Source of the DNA: Ramlibacter sp.
Lineage (GTDB): Bacteria; Pseudomonadota; Gammaproteobacteria; Burkholderiales; Burkholderiaceae_C
Direction: 5' to 3'
Length of the DNA: 64,000 nt
Assembly: GCA_030695945.1 (NCBI GenBank)
Contig: JAUYOG010000057.1
Coordinates: 62,001-126,000 of the forward strand
Part shown: piece by piece, positions 49,674 to 59,029 of the stretch
Position numbering within the stretch: position 1 is the first letter of the stretch
Layout of the letters: each line of letters begins with the position of its first letter
Made by a program: the position numbers and the translations under genes
Notes under the pieces: generated by a model
What the model was told of the DNA's origin: nothing
The model's database searches: none
The model's input: only the letters and a program-made list of their open reading frames with translations

Positions 49674-50276
49674 ATGCCCAGCCCACTCCAGGACCCGCAT
49701 TTGATCGCACTCATCGATCGCATCGCCGCCCGTGACCCGCAGGGCGGCCGCCCGGCCGACGGCGAAGCGGCGCTGCGCGAGCTGTACGACCTCACGTCCT
49801 CGCGCTTGTACGGCGTGGCCCTGCGGGTCGTGGTCAACCGGGAGTGGGCCGAGGATGTGCTGCAGGAGACCTACCTCAACATCTGGCGCATCGCCGGCGA
49901 CTACCGCGCCTCGCTCAGCCCGCCGCTCGCGTGGATGGGCGTGATCGTGCGCAGCCGGGCCCTGGATTTCCTGCGCCGCCGCACCAGCGAGCGCGCCGAC
50001 AGCGCGCTGGAGCTCAATGGGGCCATCAGCGAAACCGTGGCGGGGGATTCGCCGGACCCGCTGGATACCAGCCAGGCCAGCGAACAGGCCTGGGCCCTGC
50101 ACGAATGCATGCGCAAGCTCGAGGCGCGCCAGCGGGAGGTGGTGAGCCTGGCCTACCTGCGCGACCTGAGCCACAGCGAGCTGGCCGAACAATTGAAGCT
50201 GCCCCTGGGCACGGTGAAGACATGGATCCGTCGCGGCATCGAGCAGTTGCGCGGCTGCATGGCGAGGTTTGCCTGA
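49674..50276 (+). CDS. ECF-type RNA polymerase sigma factor
   Basis: LYDLTSSRLYGVALRVVVNREWAEDVLQETYLNIWRIAGDY...LEARQREVVSLAYLRDLSHSELAEQLKLPLGTVKTWIRRGIEQL. Confidence 0.94.
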   Translation: MPSPLQDPHLIALIDRIAARDPQGGRPADGEAALRELYDLTSSRLYGVALRVVVNREWAEDVLQETYLNIWRIAGDYRASLSPPLAWMGVIVRSRALDFLRRRTSERADSALELNGAISETVAGDSPDPLDTSQASEQAWALHECMRKLEARQREVVSLAYLRDLSHSELAEQLKLPLGTVKTWIRRGIEQLRGCMARFA

Positions 50277-50277
50277 A

Positions 50278-51075
50278 ATGGACCTGACCCGCCACCCCGA
50301 CTTGCTGGACCGCCTGGCGGCGGCCTATGCCCTGGGCACCTTGCGCGGCGGCGCGCGCCGCCGGTTCGAGGCGCTCGCGCGGCAGAGCCCGACGGTGCGC
50401 GCCGCCGCGCTGCTGTGGCAGGAGCGCTTCGCGGCACTGACCGAACTGCAATGGGAGGAGGCGCCCAGCCCCAATGTGTGGAAGCGCATCGAAAATATCA
50501 TCGCCGCGCAGCGGCAGCCGGCGATGGGGCGCCGTCGGGCCGCCAACGGCGCGCTGCACTGGTGGCGCGGCGCCGCTTTCGCCGGCGCGATCGCGACCGT
50601 CGCCGCAGTCGCGTTCTCGCTCAACCTGCTGGGCGAAGTGGACCGGCGCGACGGGCAGCTCGCGCAACTGGGCAGCGCCCGCGCAACGCTGGCTGCCCGG
50701 AACGCGCAGCTGGCCGCGCAATTGCAGGCCAAGCCGGAGATCCAGTATGTGGCAGTGCTCGCCGACGACCGCTCCGCCGCGTCGATGCTGGTGACATTCG
50801 ATCCCGCGCACAGCACGCTGACGATCAAGCGCGTGGGCGGCTACCAGGAAGCGGCGGACAAGTCGCTGCAGCTCTGGGCCCTGCCGCCCAGCGGCGGGCC
50901 GCGTTCGCTCGGCGTGCTCGGCGAGAACCCGGTGGTCAAGCTTACCGCCGCGGAGAACCAGGTGCGCGAAGCACCTGCGCTGGCCATCAGCCTGGAGCCC
51001 AAGGGCGGTGTGCCCACCGAGCGCGGGCCGACCGGCCCGGTGCTGTTCAAGGGAGCGCTGCTGAAGACGTCGTGA
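50278..51075 (+). CDS. anti-sigma factor (RskA-like)
   Basis: LAAAYALGTLRGGARRRFEALARQSPTVRAAALLWQERFAALTEL; single TM; RskA-type C-terminal domain; 1 bp after sigma stop. Confidence 0.9.
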   Translation: MDLTRHPDLLDRLAAAYALGTLRGGARRRFEALARQSPTVRAAALLWQERFAALTELQWEEAPSPNVWKRIENIIAAQRQPAMGRRRAANGALHWWRGAAFAGAIATVAAVAFSLNLLGEVDRRDGQLAQLGSARATLAARNAQLAAQLQAKPEIQYVAVLADDRSAASMLVTFDPAHSTLTIKRVGGYQEAADKSLQLWALPPSGGPRSLGVLGENPVVKLTAAENQVREAPALAISLEPKGGVPTERGPTGPVLFKGALLKTS

Positions 51076-51121
51076 CCACCTTGGTGCATAATGTGTACGA
51101 TTCGACTGGACAATACACATC

Positions 51122-51370
51122 ATGCGCACGAACATCGTGATCGACGACGCCTTGCTCGATGCGGCCATGAAGGCCGGGCCGTTCAGCACCAAGAAGGATG
51201 CGGTCGAGGCGGGCTTGCGTTTGCTCGCGCGCCAGGCGGCGTACAGGGAGATCCTCGCGCTGCGCGGGAAACTCCGCTGGGAGGATGCGCCAAGGGCCGC
51301 CGCGCCGGTCGTCGCCGAGCCGCGCAAGGGCTACACCGCTGCCCGAACGACGCCGGGCCGCAAGAAGTGA
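51122..51370 (+). CDS. vapB: type II antitoxin, VapB family
   Basis: MRTNIVIDDALLDAAMKAGPFSTKKDAVEAGLRLLARQAAYREILALRGKLRWE. Confidence 0.9.
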   Translation: MRTNIVIDDALLDAAMKAGPFSTKKDAVEAGLRLLARQAAYREILALRGKLRWEDAPRAAAPVVAEPRKGYTAARTTPGRKK

Positions 51371-51768
51371 TCCTGGTCGACTCCTCGGTCTGGATCGATT
51401 TCTTCAACGGGCGAGACAGCCCGGCGGTCGATCGCCTGGCGGATCTCCTGCAGGACGGCAGTGCCCCACTGGCCATGCCCGACCTCGTGCTGTTCGAGGT
51501 GCTCCGGGGTTTCCGGCACGAGCAGGACTTCCAGGCGGCACGGCGCGTCCTGGGCGCGTTGCCGGTGGTGGAGATCGGGGGGAAGGATGGCGCGTTGCGG
51601 GCGGCGCATCACTACCGCGCGCTACGCTCCGCAGGCGTCACCGTGGCCAGCCCGGTGGACGTGCTGCTGGCGAGCTACTGCATCGAGCACGACCACGCCT
51701 TGCTGCACGCCGATCGCGACTTCGACGCGATCGAATCGGTCCGCGGCCTGAAGGTCTGGCGCCATTGA
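51367..51768 (+). CDS. vapC: PIN-domain toxin, VapC family (GTG start)
   Basis: ILVDSSVWIDFFNGRDSPAVDRLADLL...DLVLFEVLRGFRHEQDF...HALLHADRDFDAI: PIN acidic residues; GTGA overlap with vapB. Confidence 0.92.
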   Translation: MILVDSSVWIDFFNGRDSPAVDRLADLLQDGSAPLAMPDLVLFEVLRGFRHEQDFQAARRVLGALPVVEIGGKDGALRAAHHYRALRSAGVTVASPVDVLLASYCIEHDHALLHADRDFDAIESVRGLKVWRH

Positions 51769-51774
51769 CCGCGG

Positions 51775-52164
51775 TCACGCCGCGTCGAACGCCGCCTTCA
51801 GCCACTCGATCTCGCCGGCCTCGACGCTCACCACATCGAAGCGGCAGGGCGGCTGCTGCGCAAGGCGCATGAGGTAGTGGCGGGCCGCGAAGACGATGCG
51901 GCGCTGCTTGAAGTGGCTGACGCTCGCGGCGGCGCCGCCGAAGGAGCGGCTGGCGCGCTGGCGCACCTCCACGAACACCAGCGTGCCGCCGGGCTCGCGC
52001 ATCACCAGGTCGATTTCCCCGCCGCCGCGCCCGGGCGTCCGATAATTGCGCGCAAGCAGTTTCAGGCCGCCAGCCAGCAGGTGGGCCAGTGCCCGGTCCT
52101 CGGCGGCGTCGCCGGCCTGCTTGGTGGTGGCTGTGACAGTGTCTTTCCTGCGGGGGATTTCCAT
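51775..52164 (-). CDS. yraN: YraN family (UPF0102) endonuclease-like protein
   Basis: GDAAEDRALAHLLAGGLKLLARNYRTPGRGGGEIDLVMREPGGTLVFVEVRQRASRSFG. Confidence 0.93.
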   Translation of the reverse strand: MEIPRRKDTVTATTKQAGDAAEDRALAHLLAGGLKLLARNYRTPGRGGGEIDLVMREPGGTLVFVEVRQRASRSFGGAAASVSHFKQRRIVFAARHYLMRLAQQPPCRFDVVSVEAGEIEWLKAAFDAA

Positions 52165-53070
52165 TTGAGCGCTTCTTTTGCGTTGGCCCTGAACGCCGCC
52201 CGTGAAGCGGCGGGGTCGCAGCATTATCCGCAAGGTGCGCTGTACGTCGTCGCGACGCCGATCGGCAACCTCGCCGACATCTCCCTGCGCGCCCTGCACG
52301 TGCTGCAGCTCGCCGACACCATCGCCTGCGAGGACACGCGCCATACCCAGGCGCTGCTGCGCGCCTATGGCATCGACAAGGCCTCCGCGCAACTGCTCGC
52401 GGTGCACCAGCACAACGAATCCGAAGCGGCGCAGGCGGTGGCCGAGCGTTTGCGCTCCGGGCAGCGCGTGGCCTATGCGAGCGACGCCGGCACGCCGGCG
52501 GTGAGCGACCCGGGCGCGCGCCTGGCCGCCGCCGTGCGCGAGGCCGGCTTGCGCGTGGTGCCGATGCCGGGCGCAAGCAGCGTGACGGCGGTGCTGAGCG
52601 TGGCGGGTGCGGCGGGTGACGACGGCGCCTTCGTGTTTGCGGGCTTCCTGCCCAGCAAGGCCGGCGAGCGCGACACGGCGGTGGCGAGCCTCGCCGCCGA
52701 GGTCCGGCCGGTCGTTCTGCTCGAAGCGCCGCATCGCGTCGAGGCGCTGGCCAAGTCGCTGGCCGCGCTGGGCGATCGCCGCGTGACGGTCGGGCGCGAG
52801 CTGACCAAGCAATTCGAGGAGGTGGCGACGCTGGCGTGCAGGGACTTGCCCGGGTGGCTGGCCTCGGATGCGCAGCGCACGCGCGGCGAGTTCGCCCTCG
52901 TGCTGCACGGCGCGCCGGGCGCGCCCCAAGCGGATGACGGCCTGCGGGTGCTCGAACTGCTGCTGAAGGAACTGCCGGTGAAAACCGCCGTGAAGCTCGC
53001 GGCCGAGATCACGGGCGGGTCTCGCAATGAGCTGTATGAGGCAGCGCTGCGGATCAGGGGTGCGGCCTAG
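52165..53070 (+). CDS. rsmI: 16S rRNA (cytidine1402-2'-O)-methyltransferase (TTG start likely)
   Basis: GALYVVATPIGNLADISLRALHVLQLADTIACEDTRHTQALLRAYGI...YASDAGTPAVSDPGARL..VPMPGASSVTAVLSVAG. Confidence 0.95.
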   Translation: MSASFALALNAAREAAGSQHYPQGALYVVATPIGNLADISLRALHVLQLADTIACEDTRHTQALLRAYGIDKASAQLLAVHQHNESEAAQAVAERLRSGQRVAYASDAGTPAVSDPGARLAAAVREAGLRVVPMPGASSVTAVLSVAGAAGDDGAFVFAGFLPSKAGERDTAVASLAAEVRPVVLLEAPHRVEALAKSLAALGDRRVTVGRELTKQFEEVATLACRDLPGWLASDAQRTRGEFALVLHGAPGAPQADDGLRVLELLLKELPVKTAVKLAAEITGGSRNELYEAALRIRGAA

Positions 53071-53305
53071 GAGCCTGGGCGGCAGGAGGAGAGTGTGCGC
53101 TGGTCAAGGACGCCGGGCGGCCAACTCCGCGAATGTCCCCCGGCGCGGGCACGCCCGCTTCCTCCTCCTTTATTTCGCTGCGTCGGCCACCCGACGCCCT
53201 TGACCCGGAGTGAGCCGCTCGAACGCCCCGAGAGACCGCACGCCGGCGTGGTCCCGCCAAGGCTGCTGGCACACCCGCTTCTGCCGCCCAGCCTTCCAGC
53301 GGTCA
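53068..53305 (-). repeat. convergent-intergenic modular repeat, copy 2 (one hairpin module)
   Basis: Minus-strand copy of the 24.8/59.0 kb element lacking the CTCTGC...GCAGAG module; ends share ggctgggcggcag inverted termini. Confidence 0.9.
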
Positions 53306-55363
53306 GATCACGAGCGGATCCACGTCTACGGCCCAGCGGATCAGGCCCTTTTCGCGCGACGCCTGCAGCACCGGCTGCCAGGCCGCCAGGAACCGCTGCA
53401 GCGCATTGCGCGAGGTGCTCTCCACCAGCATCTGCGCGCGCTCGACATTGGCCACGCGCTGCACGCTCATGGGCACGGCGGAATAGAGGGTCACCCGGTC
53501 CGCGCCATCGAGTTCCTGCGCCGCCGCGCTCGCGGCCTTGAGGAAGGCCTGCGCCGCTTCCTGGGTGCGCGCCTCGGCCCGCAGCAGCGCCTGGAAGCCG
53601 AAGGGCGGCATGCCGGCCTGTTCGCGCTCCTTGAGTTGCTGCGCCGCGAAGGCGGGGTAATCGTGCCGGCGCAAGTTGGTGAACAGCGGGTGCTTCGGGT
53701 GCCAGGTCTGCACCCACATCTCGCTGGCGCCGGCCTGCGCGGCGTCGCGGCCGGCGCGGCCCGCCGCCTGCATCAACAGGCCGAAGAGCCGCTCTGGCGC
53801 GCGGAAGTCGCTGGAGAACAGCGCCGAGTCGGGGTTGAGCGCTGCAACCAAGGTGATGCGCCGGAAATCGTGGCCCTTGGTCACCATCTGCGTGCCCACC
53901 AGCACGTCGACGTCGCCCGCATGCATGCGCGCGAGCTGCTGTTCCAGCGCGCCCTTCAAGCGCGTGCTGTCGGCATCCATGCGTGCGATGCGCACCGGCT
54001 CGCCGTTCGCCTGCTTCACCTCCGCCAGCAGGTCGCCGAGGTGCTCCTCCAGCCGTTCGGTGCCGCGGCCGACCGGCGCGATGTCCACGTTGCCGCACTC
54101 CGGGCAGGCGCGGGGCACGCGCTCGGTGTAGCCGCAATGGTGGCAGCGCAGCGTGCGGTCGATCTTGTGGAACACGCGGTAGGCGCTGCAGTTCGGGCAC
54201 TCGCTCTTCCAGTCGCAGGCCGTGCACGCCAGCACCGGCGCATAGCCGCGGCGGTTCAGGAAGACGAGCGATTGCTCGCCGCGCGCGATGCGCTGCCCGA
54301 TGGCGTCGAGCAGCTGGGGTGAGAAGACGGTGTTCTTCGGCTGCAGATTCATGTCTACCAGCCGCACGGCGGGGAAGCTGCCTTCTGCGCTCGCGGCGCT
54401 GCCCACGCGAGAGGCCATCAGCAGCCGCCGGTAGCGACCCTTCTCGGCGGACTGCCAGCTCTCGAGCGACGGCGTCGCCGAGCCGAGCAGCACCTTGGCG
54501 CCTTCGAGCTTGCCGCGGTAAACGGCGAGGTCCCGGGCCGAGTAGCGCGCGCCCTCCTGCTGCTTGTAGCTGGGGTCGTGCTCCTCGTCGACGACGATCA
54601 GCTGCAGGTGCGGGATGGACGCGAACACCGCCATGCGCGTGCCCAGCACGATGCGAGCGGCGCCGCTGTGCGCGGCCAACCAGCTTTTCAGGCGCTGCGG
54701 CGGTGTCATGCCGCTGTTCATCGCGACGACGTTGCCCGCGCCGAAGCGGGCGACGAAGCGCTCCTGCAGCTGCGGGGTGAGGTTGATTTCCGGCACCATC
54801 ACCAGCGCCTGCGCCTGCGGGTCGCGTTGCAGCATGCGTAGCACGGCCTGCAGGTAGACCTCGGTCTTGCCGCTGCCGGTGGCGCCGAACAACAGGAAGG
54901 GTCCGGGCTCGGCTTCGAAGGCGGCAAGGACTTCGCCCTGCTCGGGGGTCAGCGGCAGGGGTGCGGCCGTGGGCTCGTCGCCCGCCGCGCCGGCGCCGCG
55001 TTTCAGCCGCCGCGCGAGCTGGCTCGAGTCCAGGTCGCGCAGTTGCGGCGGCAGGCCCGAGAGCGCCACTTCACCGAGGCTTCGCTGGTAATAGTTCGCT
55101 GAAAACGTAACAAGTTGTCGCCATTGTTGAGCAAGCGGAGCGATGCCGGAAAGGCTCCCGGTGATGGCGCGGGTTTCGACTGCGGGGCGGTCCGGCGGTG
55201 CGGCCGAATCGTCGTCCCAGACCACGCCCAGCACTTCCCGCCGCCCCAGGGGCACTCGCACCAGCGTGCCCGGCAAGAGTGGAAGCTCACTTAAATAGCT
55301 CAGCGGTCCGCCGATCGAGCTGTGCGCGGGGGTGGGGACGACAACGGCGATCCGGTGGGGCAT
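53303..55363 (-). CDS. priA: primosomal protein N' (replication restart helicase PriA)
   Basis: FLLFGATGSGKTEVYLQAV, VDEEHDPSYKQQEGARYSARDLAV, zinc cysteines LACTACDWKSECPNCSAYRVFHKIDRTLRCHHCGYTERVPRACPECGN. Confidence 0.97.
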   Translation of the reverse strand: MPHRIAVVVPTPAHSSIGGPLSYLSELPLLPGTLVRVPLGRREVLGVVWDDDSAAPPDRPAVETRAITGSLSGIAPLAQQWRQLVTFSANYYQRSLGEVALSGLPPQLRDLDSSQLARRLKRGAGAAGDEPTAAPLPLTPEQGEVLAAFEAEPGPFLLFGATGSGKTEVYLQAVLRMLQRDPQAQALVMVPEINLTPQLQERFVARFGAGNVVAMNSGMTPPQRLKSWLAAHSGAARIVLGTRMAVFASIPHLQLIVVDEEHDPSYKQQEGARYSARDLAVYRGKLEGAKVLLGSATPSLESWQSAEKGRYRRLLMASRVGSAASAEGSFPAVRLVDMNLQPKNTVFSPQLLDAIGQRIARGEQSLVFLNRRGYAPVLACTACDWKSECPNCSAYRVFHKIDRTLRCHHCGYTERVPRACPECGNVDIAPVGRGTERLEEHLGDLLAEVKQANGEPVRIARMDADSTRLKGALEQQLARMHAGDVDVLVGTQMVTKGHDFRRITLVAALNPDSALFSSDFRAPERLFGLLMQAAGRAGRDAAQAGASEMWVQTWHPKHPLFTNLRRHDYPAFAAQQLKEREQAGMPPFGFQALLRAEARTQEAAQAFLKAASAAAQELDGADRVTLYSAVPMSVQRVANVERAQMLVESTSRNALQRFLAAWQPVLQASREKGLIRWAVDVDPLVI

Positions 55364-55458
55364 GGAAGAGGTCGGTTAGCGAATTCTCTTAAGGTCGGTT
55401 TCCGAAGTGGCCTTTAAGTCTTTGATTTAAAAGCTCTTTGCCAAGGATTCAGAATTTG

Positions 55459-55467
55459 TGTGGATAA
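55459..55467. promoter_or_regulatory. DnaA-box-like sequence TGTGGATAA
   Basis: Exact reverse complement of TTATCCACA, in AT-rich priA-hemE intergenic. Confidence 0.6.
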
Positions 55468-55636
55468 CTTTGTTGATAGGTGTCCTCCGGACGCCGCCGG
55501 GCCCAGAAAAATCAAGGGCTTGGCTGGATTGCCCGGAAAAAGGGCATCCCAAGAATACCTTTCAAATCAACGACTTAGCCGCGCTATGGGTTTTGTAGCA
55601 AATGCTTGTCGCGCCTGCGGGGTGGGCGCCAACTTT

Positions 55637-55645
55637 TGTGCATAA
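55637..55645. promoter_or_regulatory. DnaA-box-like sequence TGTGCATAA
   Basis: Reverse complement TTATGCACA fits TTATNCACA. Confidence 0.5.
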
Positions 55646-55713
55646 GTCAAGCCTCTGGCAAAGATTTTGCAGAGTCCGTCGCCTAGGGAACACCCTGATG
55701 ACGAACTTTACAT

Positions 55714-56814
55714 TCAGGCGCTTGGCAGCTCCCGCATGCGCTTCGAGTGCCGATGCACCGTATCCACGAGCACCTGCACATGCTCAGGCGGCGTGTGCTG
55801 GCTGATCCCGTGGCCGAGGTTGAAGATGTGGGACGGGCCGGTACCAGTACCGGTATGGGGCGCGCCGAAACTGTTCAGTACCTTGATCGCCTCGGCTTCG
55901 ATGCGTGCGGGGGGCGCGAACAAAATGTTGGGATCCAGGTTACCTTGTAACGCCTTGGTGCCGCCGATCAGGGCTCGCGCGCGGCCCAGGTTGGCCGTCC
56001 AGTCCAGCCCCAACACGTCGCAATCCAGGCCGCCCATCTCGTCGAGCCACAGCGCGCCGCCCTTGGTGAATACGATGCGTGCGATGGGCTCGCCTTCGTG
56101 TTCGCGCTTGAGCTGCGCGAGCACGCGCGCTGTGTAGGCCAGGCTGAACTCCTGGAACGCGCCGTCCGCGAGCACGCCGCCCCAGCTGTCGAAGATCATC
56201 ACGGCCTGCGCGCCGGCCTCGATCTGCGCATTGAGGTACGCGGCCACCGCGTCGGCGTTGATCTCGAGGATGCGATGCATCAGGTCGGGGCGGCTGTACA
56301 GCATGGTCTTGACCAGGCGGTAGTCGTCCGAACCCGCGCCTTCGACCATGTAGCAGGCGAGCGTCCAGGGGCTGCCCGAGAACCCGATCAGGGGCACGCG
56401 CCCGTTCAGCGCGGTGCGGATCGACGTGACGGCGTCGAACACGTAGCGCAGCTTCTCCATGTCGGGCACAGCCAGCGCCATCACGGCGGCCTCGTCGCGC
56501 ACCGGTTTCGCGAAGCGCGGGCCCTCGCCCAGCGCGAAGCTCAGGCCCAGGCCCATCGCGTCCGGCACGGTGAGGATGTCCGAGAACAGGATGGCCGCGT
56601 CCAGCGCGTAGCGGTCCAGCGGCTGCAACGTGACTTCGGTCGCGAAGTCCTTGTTGGTCGCCAGGCCCATGAAGCTGCCGGCGCGGGCGCGGGTGTCGCG
56701 GTACTCCGGCAGGTAGCGGCCGGCCTGGCGCATCAGCCAGACGGGCGTGTGGGGTGTCGAGAGGCGGCGGCAGGCGCGCAGGAAGGTGTCGTTCTGCAAG
56801 GGTGCGAAGCTCAT
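55714..56814 (-). CDS. hemE: uroporphyrinogen decarboxylase
   Basis: [84 protein letters not shown]. Confidence 0.97.
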   Translation of the reverse strand: MSFAPLQNDTFLRACRRLSTPHTPVWLMRQAGRYLPEYRDTRARAGSFMGLATNKDFATEVTLQPLDRYALDAAILFSDILTVPDAMGLGLSFALGEGPRFAKPVRDEAAVMALAVPDMEKLRYVFDAVTSIRTALNGRVPLIGFSGSPWTLACYMVEGAGSDDYRLVKTMLYSRPDLMHRILEINADAVAAYLNAQIEAGAQAVMIFDSWGGVLADGAFQEFSLAYTARVLAQLKREHEGEPIARIVFTKGGALWLDEMGGLDCDVLGLDWTANLGRARALIGGTKALQGNLDPNILFAPPARIEAEAIKVLNSFGAPHTGTGTGPSHIFNLGHGISQHTPPEHVQVLVDTVHRHSKRMRELPSA

Positions 56815-56873
56815 AAGCCGATTGTCGCAGGCCGCGGGCCTATGATCTCGCCAACCAAATTGCGGCGGCGGGC

Positions 56874-57968
56874 ATGAGCGGCACTTTCGAACAAGCCAGG
56901 GATTTCTTCACGCAGGGGCTGGCCCACTACGAGGCCGGGCGCTACGCGCAGGCGGAGCGCAGCTTCGCGGCGTCGGCGGCGCTGCTGCCCGGGCGCGTTT
57001 CCACGCTCACCAACCTCGGCGCCGCACGGCTCAAGCTCGGCCAGCCGCAGGAGGCCGCCGACGTGCTGGAGGAGGTGCTGGCCCAGGAGCCGGACAACGT
57101 CGAGGCGCTCGGCCACCGCGCGACGGCGCTGGCCGAGCTGGGCCACCTGCCGCAGGCGCTGGCGTGCGTGGAGCGCGTGCTGGCGCTCGCGCCGGCGCTG
57201 GGCCACGCGTGGAGCCTGCGCGGGCGGCTGCTCAGGGACATGGGCCGCACGGACGAGGCGGTGGCCGCTTTCGACGAGGCGATCGCGCGCGGAGCGGACC
57301 CTGAGCTCAATCGCTACCACCGCGCGGCGCTGACGGGCCGCGATGTTCCCGCCACGGCGCCCCGCCACTATGTGCAGTCGCTGTTCGACACCTACGCCGA
57401 AGGCTTCGACGAGCACCTGGTCCGCGTGCTCCACTACCAGGCGCCGCAGGTGCTGGCGCAGGGGTTGCGCCGAATGGGCCGCGGCTTCGCGACTGCGCTG
57501 GACCTCGGCTGCGGCACCGGCCTGTGCGGGCCGCTGGTGCGCCCCCTCGCGGCGACACTGCACGGCGTCGACCTTTCCGCCGCGATGGTCGAACGGTCCA
57601 CCGCCGCGGGTGCCTACGACGAGGTGGTGCAGTCCGACATCGCCAGCTACCTCCAGGACACCGCGCAGCGGTACGACCTGGTTCTGGCCGCCGACGTGTT
57701 CATCTATGTCGGGGCGCTCGAGGCGGTGTTCGCGGGCGTGGCGCGCGTGATGGAGCCGGGCGGGGTGTTCTGTTTCTCCGTGGAGTGGGCGGCGCAAGGC
57801 GAGGCGCCCGTCCTGCGCGACAGCCTGCGCTACGCGCACTCTCGCGCTTATATCGAGAATCTCGCGGCGCAGGCCGGCTTCGAGGTCGACGCGGTGGCCG
57901 AGCACGCGATCCGCGAGAACCAGCGCGTGCCGATCCCCGGGCTCTACTTCTGGCTCACGCGCCGCTAG
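56874..57968 (+). CDS. TPR-repeat class I SAM-dependent methyltransferase
   Basis: N-terminal TPRs; [61 protein letters not shown]. Confidence 0.92.
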   Translation: MSGTFEQARDFFTQGLAHYEAGRYAQAERSFAASAALLPGRVSTLTNLGAARLKLGQPQEAADVLEEVLAQEPDNVEALGHRATALAELGHLPQALACVERVLALAPALGHAWSLRGRLLRDMGRTDEAVAAFDEAIARGADPELNRYHRAALTGRDVPATAPRHYVQSLFDTYAEGFDEHLVRVLHYQAPQVLAQGLRRMGRGFATALDLGCGTGLCGPLVRPLAATLHGVDLSAAMVERSTAAGAYDEVVQSDIASYLQDTAQRYDLVLAADVFIYVGALEAVFAGVARVMEPGGVFCFSVEWAAQGEAPVLRDSLRYAHSRAYIENLAAQAGFEVDAVAEHAIRENQRVPIPGLYFWLTRR

Positions 57969-58061
57969 CCGCTCACACGGCGCGGCACCTCCCCGCGCTG
58001 TTCATCCGGCGCGGCAGGCGTTAAAGTCCGTTCACGCAATCCCTGCGCAAGGAACCCGATC

Positions 58062-59003
58062 ATGCCGCGCGTCGCCCTTATCCAGAGTCCGCCGGTGTTC
58101 CTTGATCGCGCTGCCACGCTCGACCGCGCGGTGGCGGCCGTCGACGAGGCGGCTCGCGGCGGGGCCCAGCTCATCGTCTTCCCGGAAGCCTACGTCCCGG
58201 GCTATCCGGCATGGATCTGGCGGCTGCGCCCCGGTGGAGACATGGCGCTCACCGAGCAGCTGTGTGCGCTGCTTCGCGCCAATGCCGTCGACCTGGACGC
58301 CGACGATCTGCAACCGCTGCGCGAGGCCGCCAAACGCAATTCAGTCACGATCGTATGCGGCATTAACGAGCGCGACGGCGGATTCAGCCGCAGCACGATC
58401 TACAACACGGTGGTGACCATCGGACCCGACGGAGCGCTGCTCAACCGCCATCGCAAGGTCATGCCCACCAACCCGGAGCGCATGGTCTGGGGCTTTGGCG
58501 ACGCCAGCGGGCTGAAGCCTGTCGACACGCCCGCGGGTCGCATTGGCGCGCTGATCTGCTGGGAGAATTACATGCCGCTCGCGCGCTGCGCCATGTATGC
58601 GCAAGGCGTCGACATCTACGTGGCGCCCACCTACGACAGCGGCGAGCGCTGGCTCGCGTCGATGCAGCACGTCGCGCGCGAAGGCGGATGCTGGGTGCTC
58701 GGCAGCTGCAGTGCCTTCCAGGCGCGCGACTTGCCCGACACCCTGCCCGGCAAGGCGGCGCTGTATCCCTCGCCCGATGAGTGGGTCAATGGTGGCGACT
58801 CGGTGGTCGTGGCGCCGGGCGGCAAGATCTTGGCCGGTCCGCTGCACGAGGCCCATGGCACCGTGGTGGCGGACATCGACCTCGCCGCGTCCGGCGCCGC
58901 GCGGCGCACCCTCGACGTGGTCGGCCACTATGCGCGGCCGGACCTGTTCCAGTTGCACGTCAACACCCGGCCTTCGCAGCCGGTCGTCTTCAGCCAGGAG
59001 TGA
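58062..59003 (+). CDS. nitrilase-superfamily carbon-nitrogen hydrolase
   Basis: LIVFPEAYVPGYPAWIW; NRHRKVMPTNPERMVWGFGD; GALICWENYMPLARCAMYAQGVDIYVAPTYD: Glu-Lys-Cys triad motifs of aliphatic/aryl nitrilases. Confidence 0.93.
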   Translation: MPRVALIQSPPVFLDRAATLDRAVAAVDEAARGGAQLIVFPEAYVPGYPAWIWRLRPGGDMALTEQLCALLRANAVDLDADDLQPLREAAKRNSVTIVCGINERDGGFSRSTIYNTVVTIGPDGALLNRHRKVMPTNPERMVWGFGDASGLKPVDTPAGRIGALICWENYMPLARCAMYAQGVDIYVAPTYDSGERWLASMQHVAREGGCWVLGSCSAFQARDLPDTLPGKAALYPSPDEWVNGGDSVVVAPGGKILAGPLHEAHGTVVADIDLAASGAARRTLDVVGHYARPDLFQLHVNTRPSQPVVFSQE

Positions 59004-59029
59004 GCCGCGCAAGTGCGGCGCGTGGGAGC

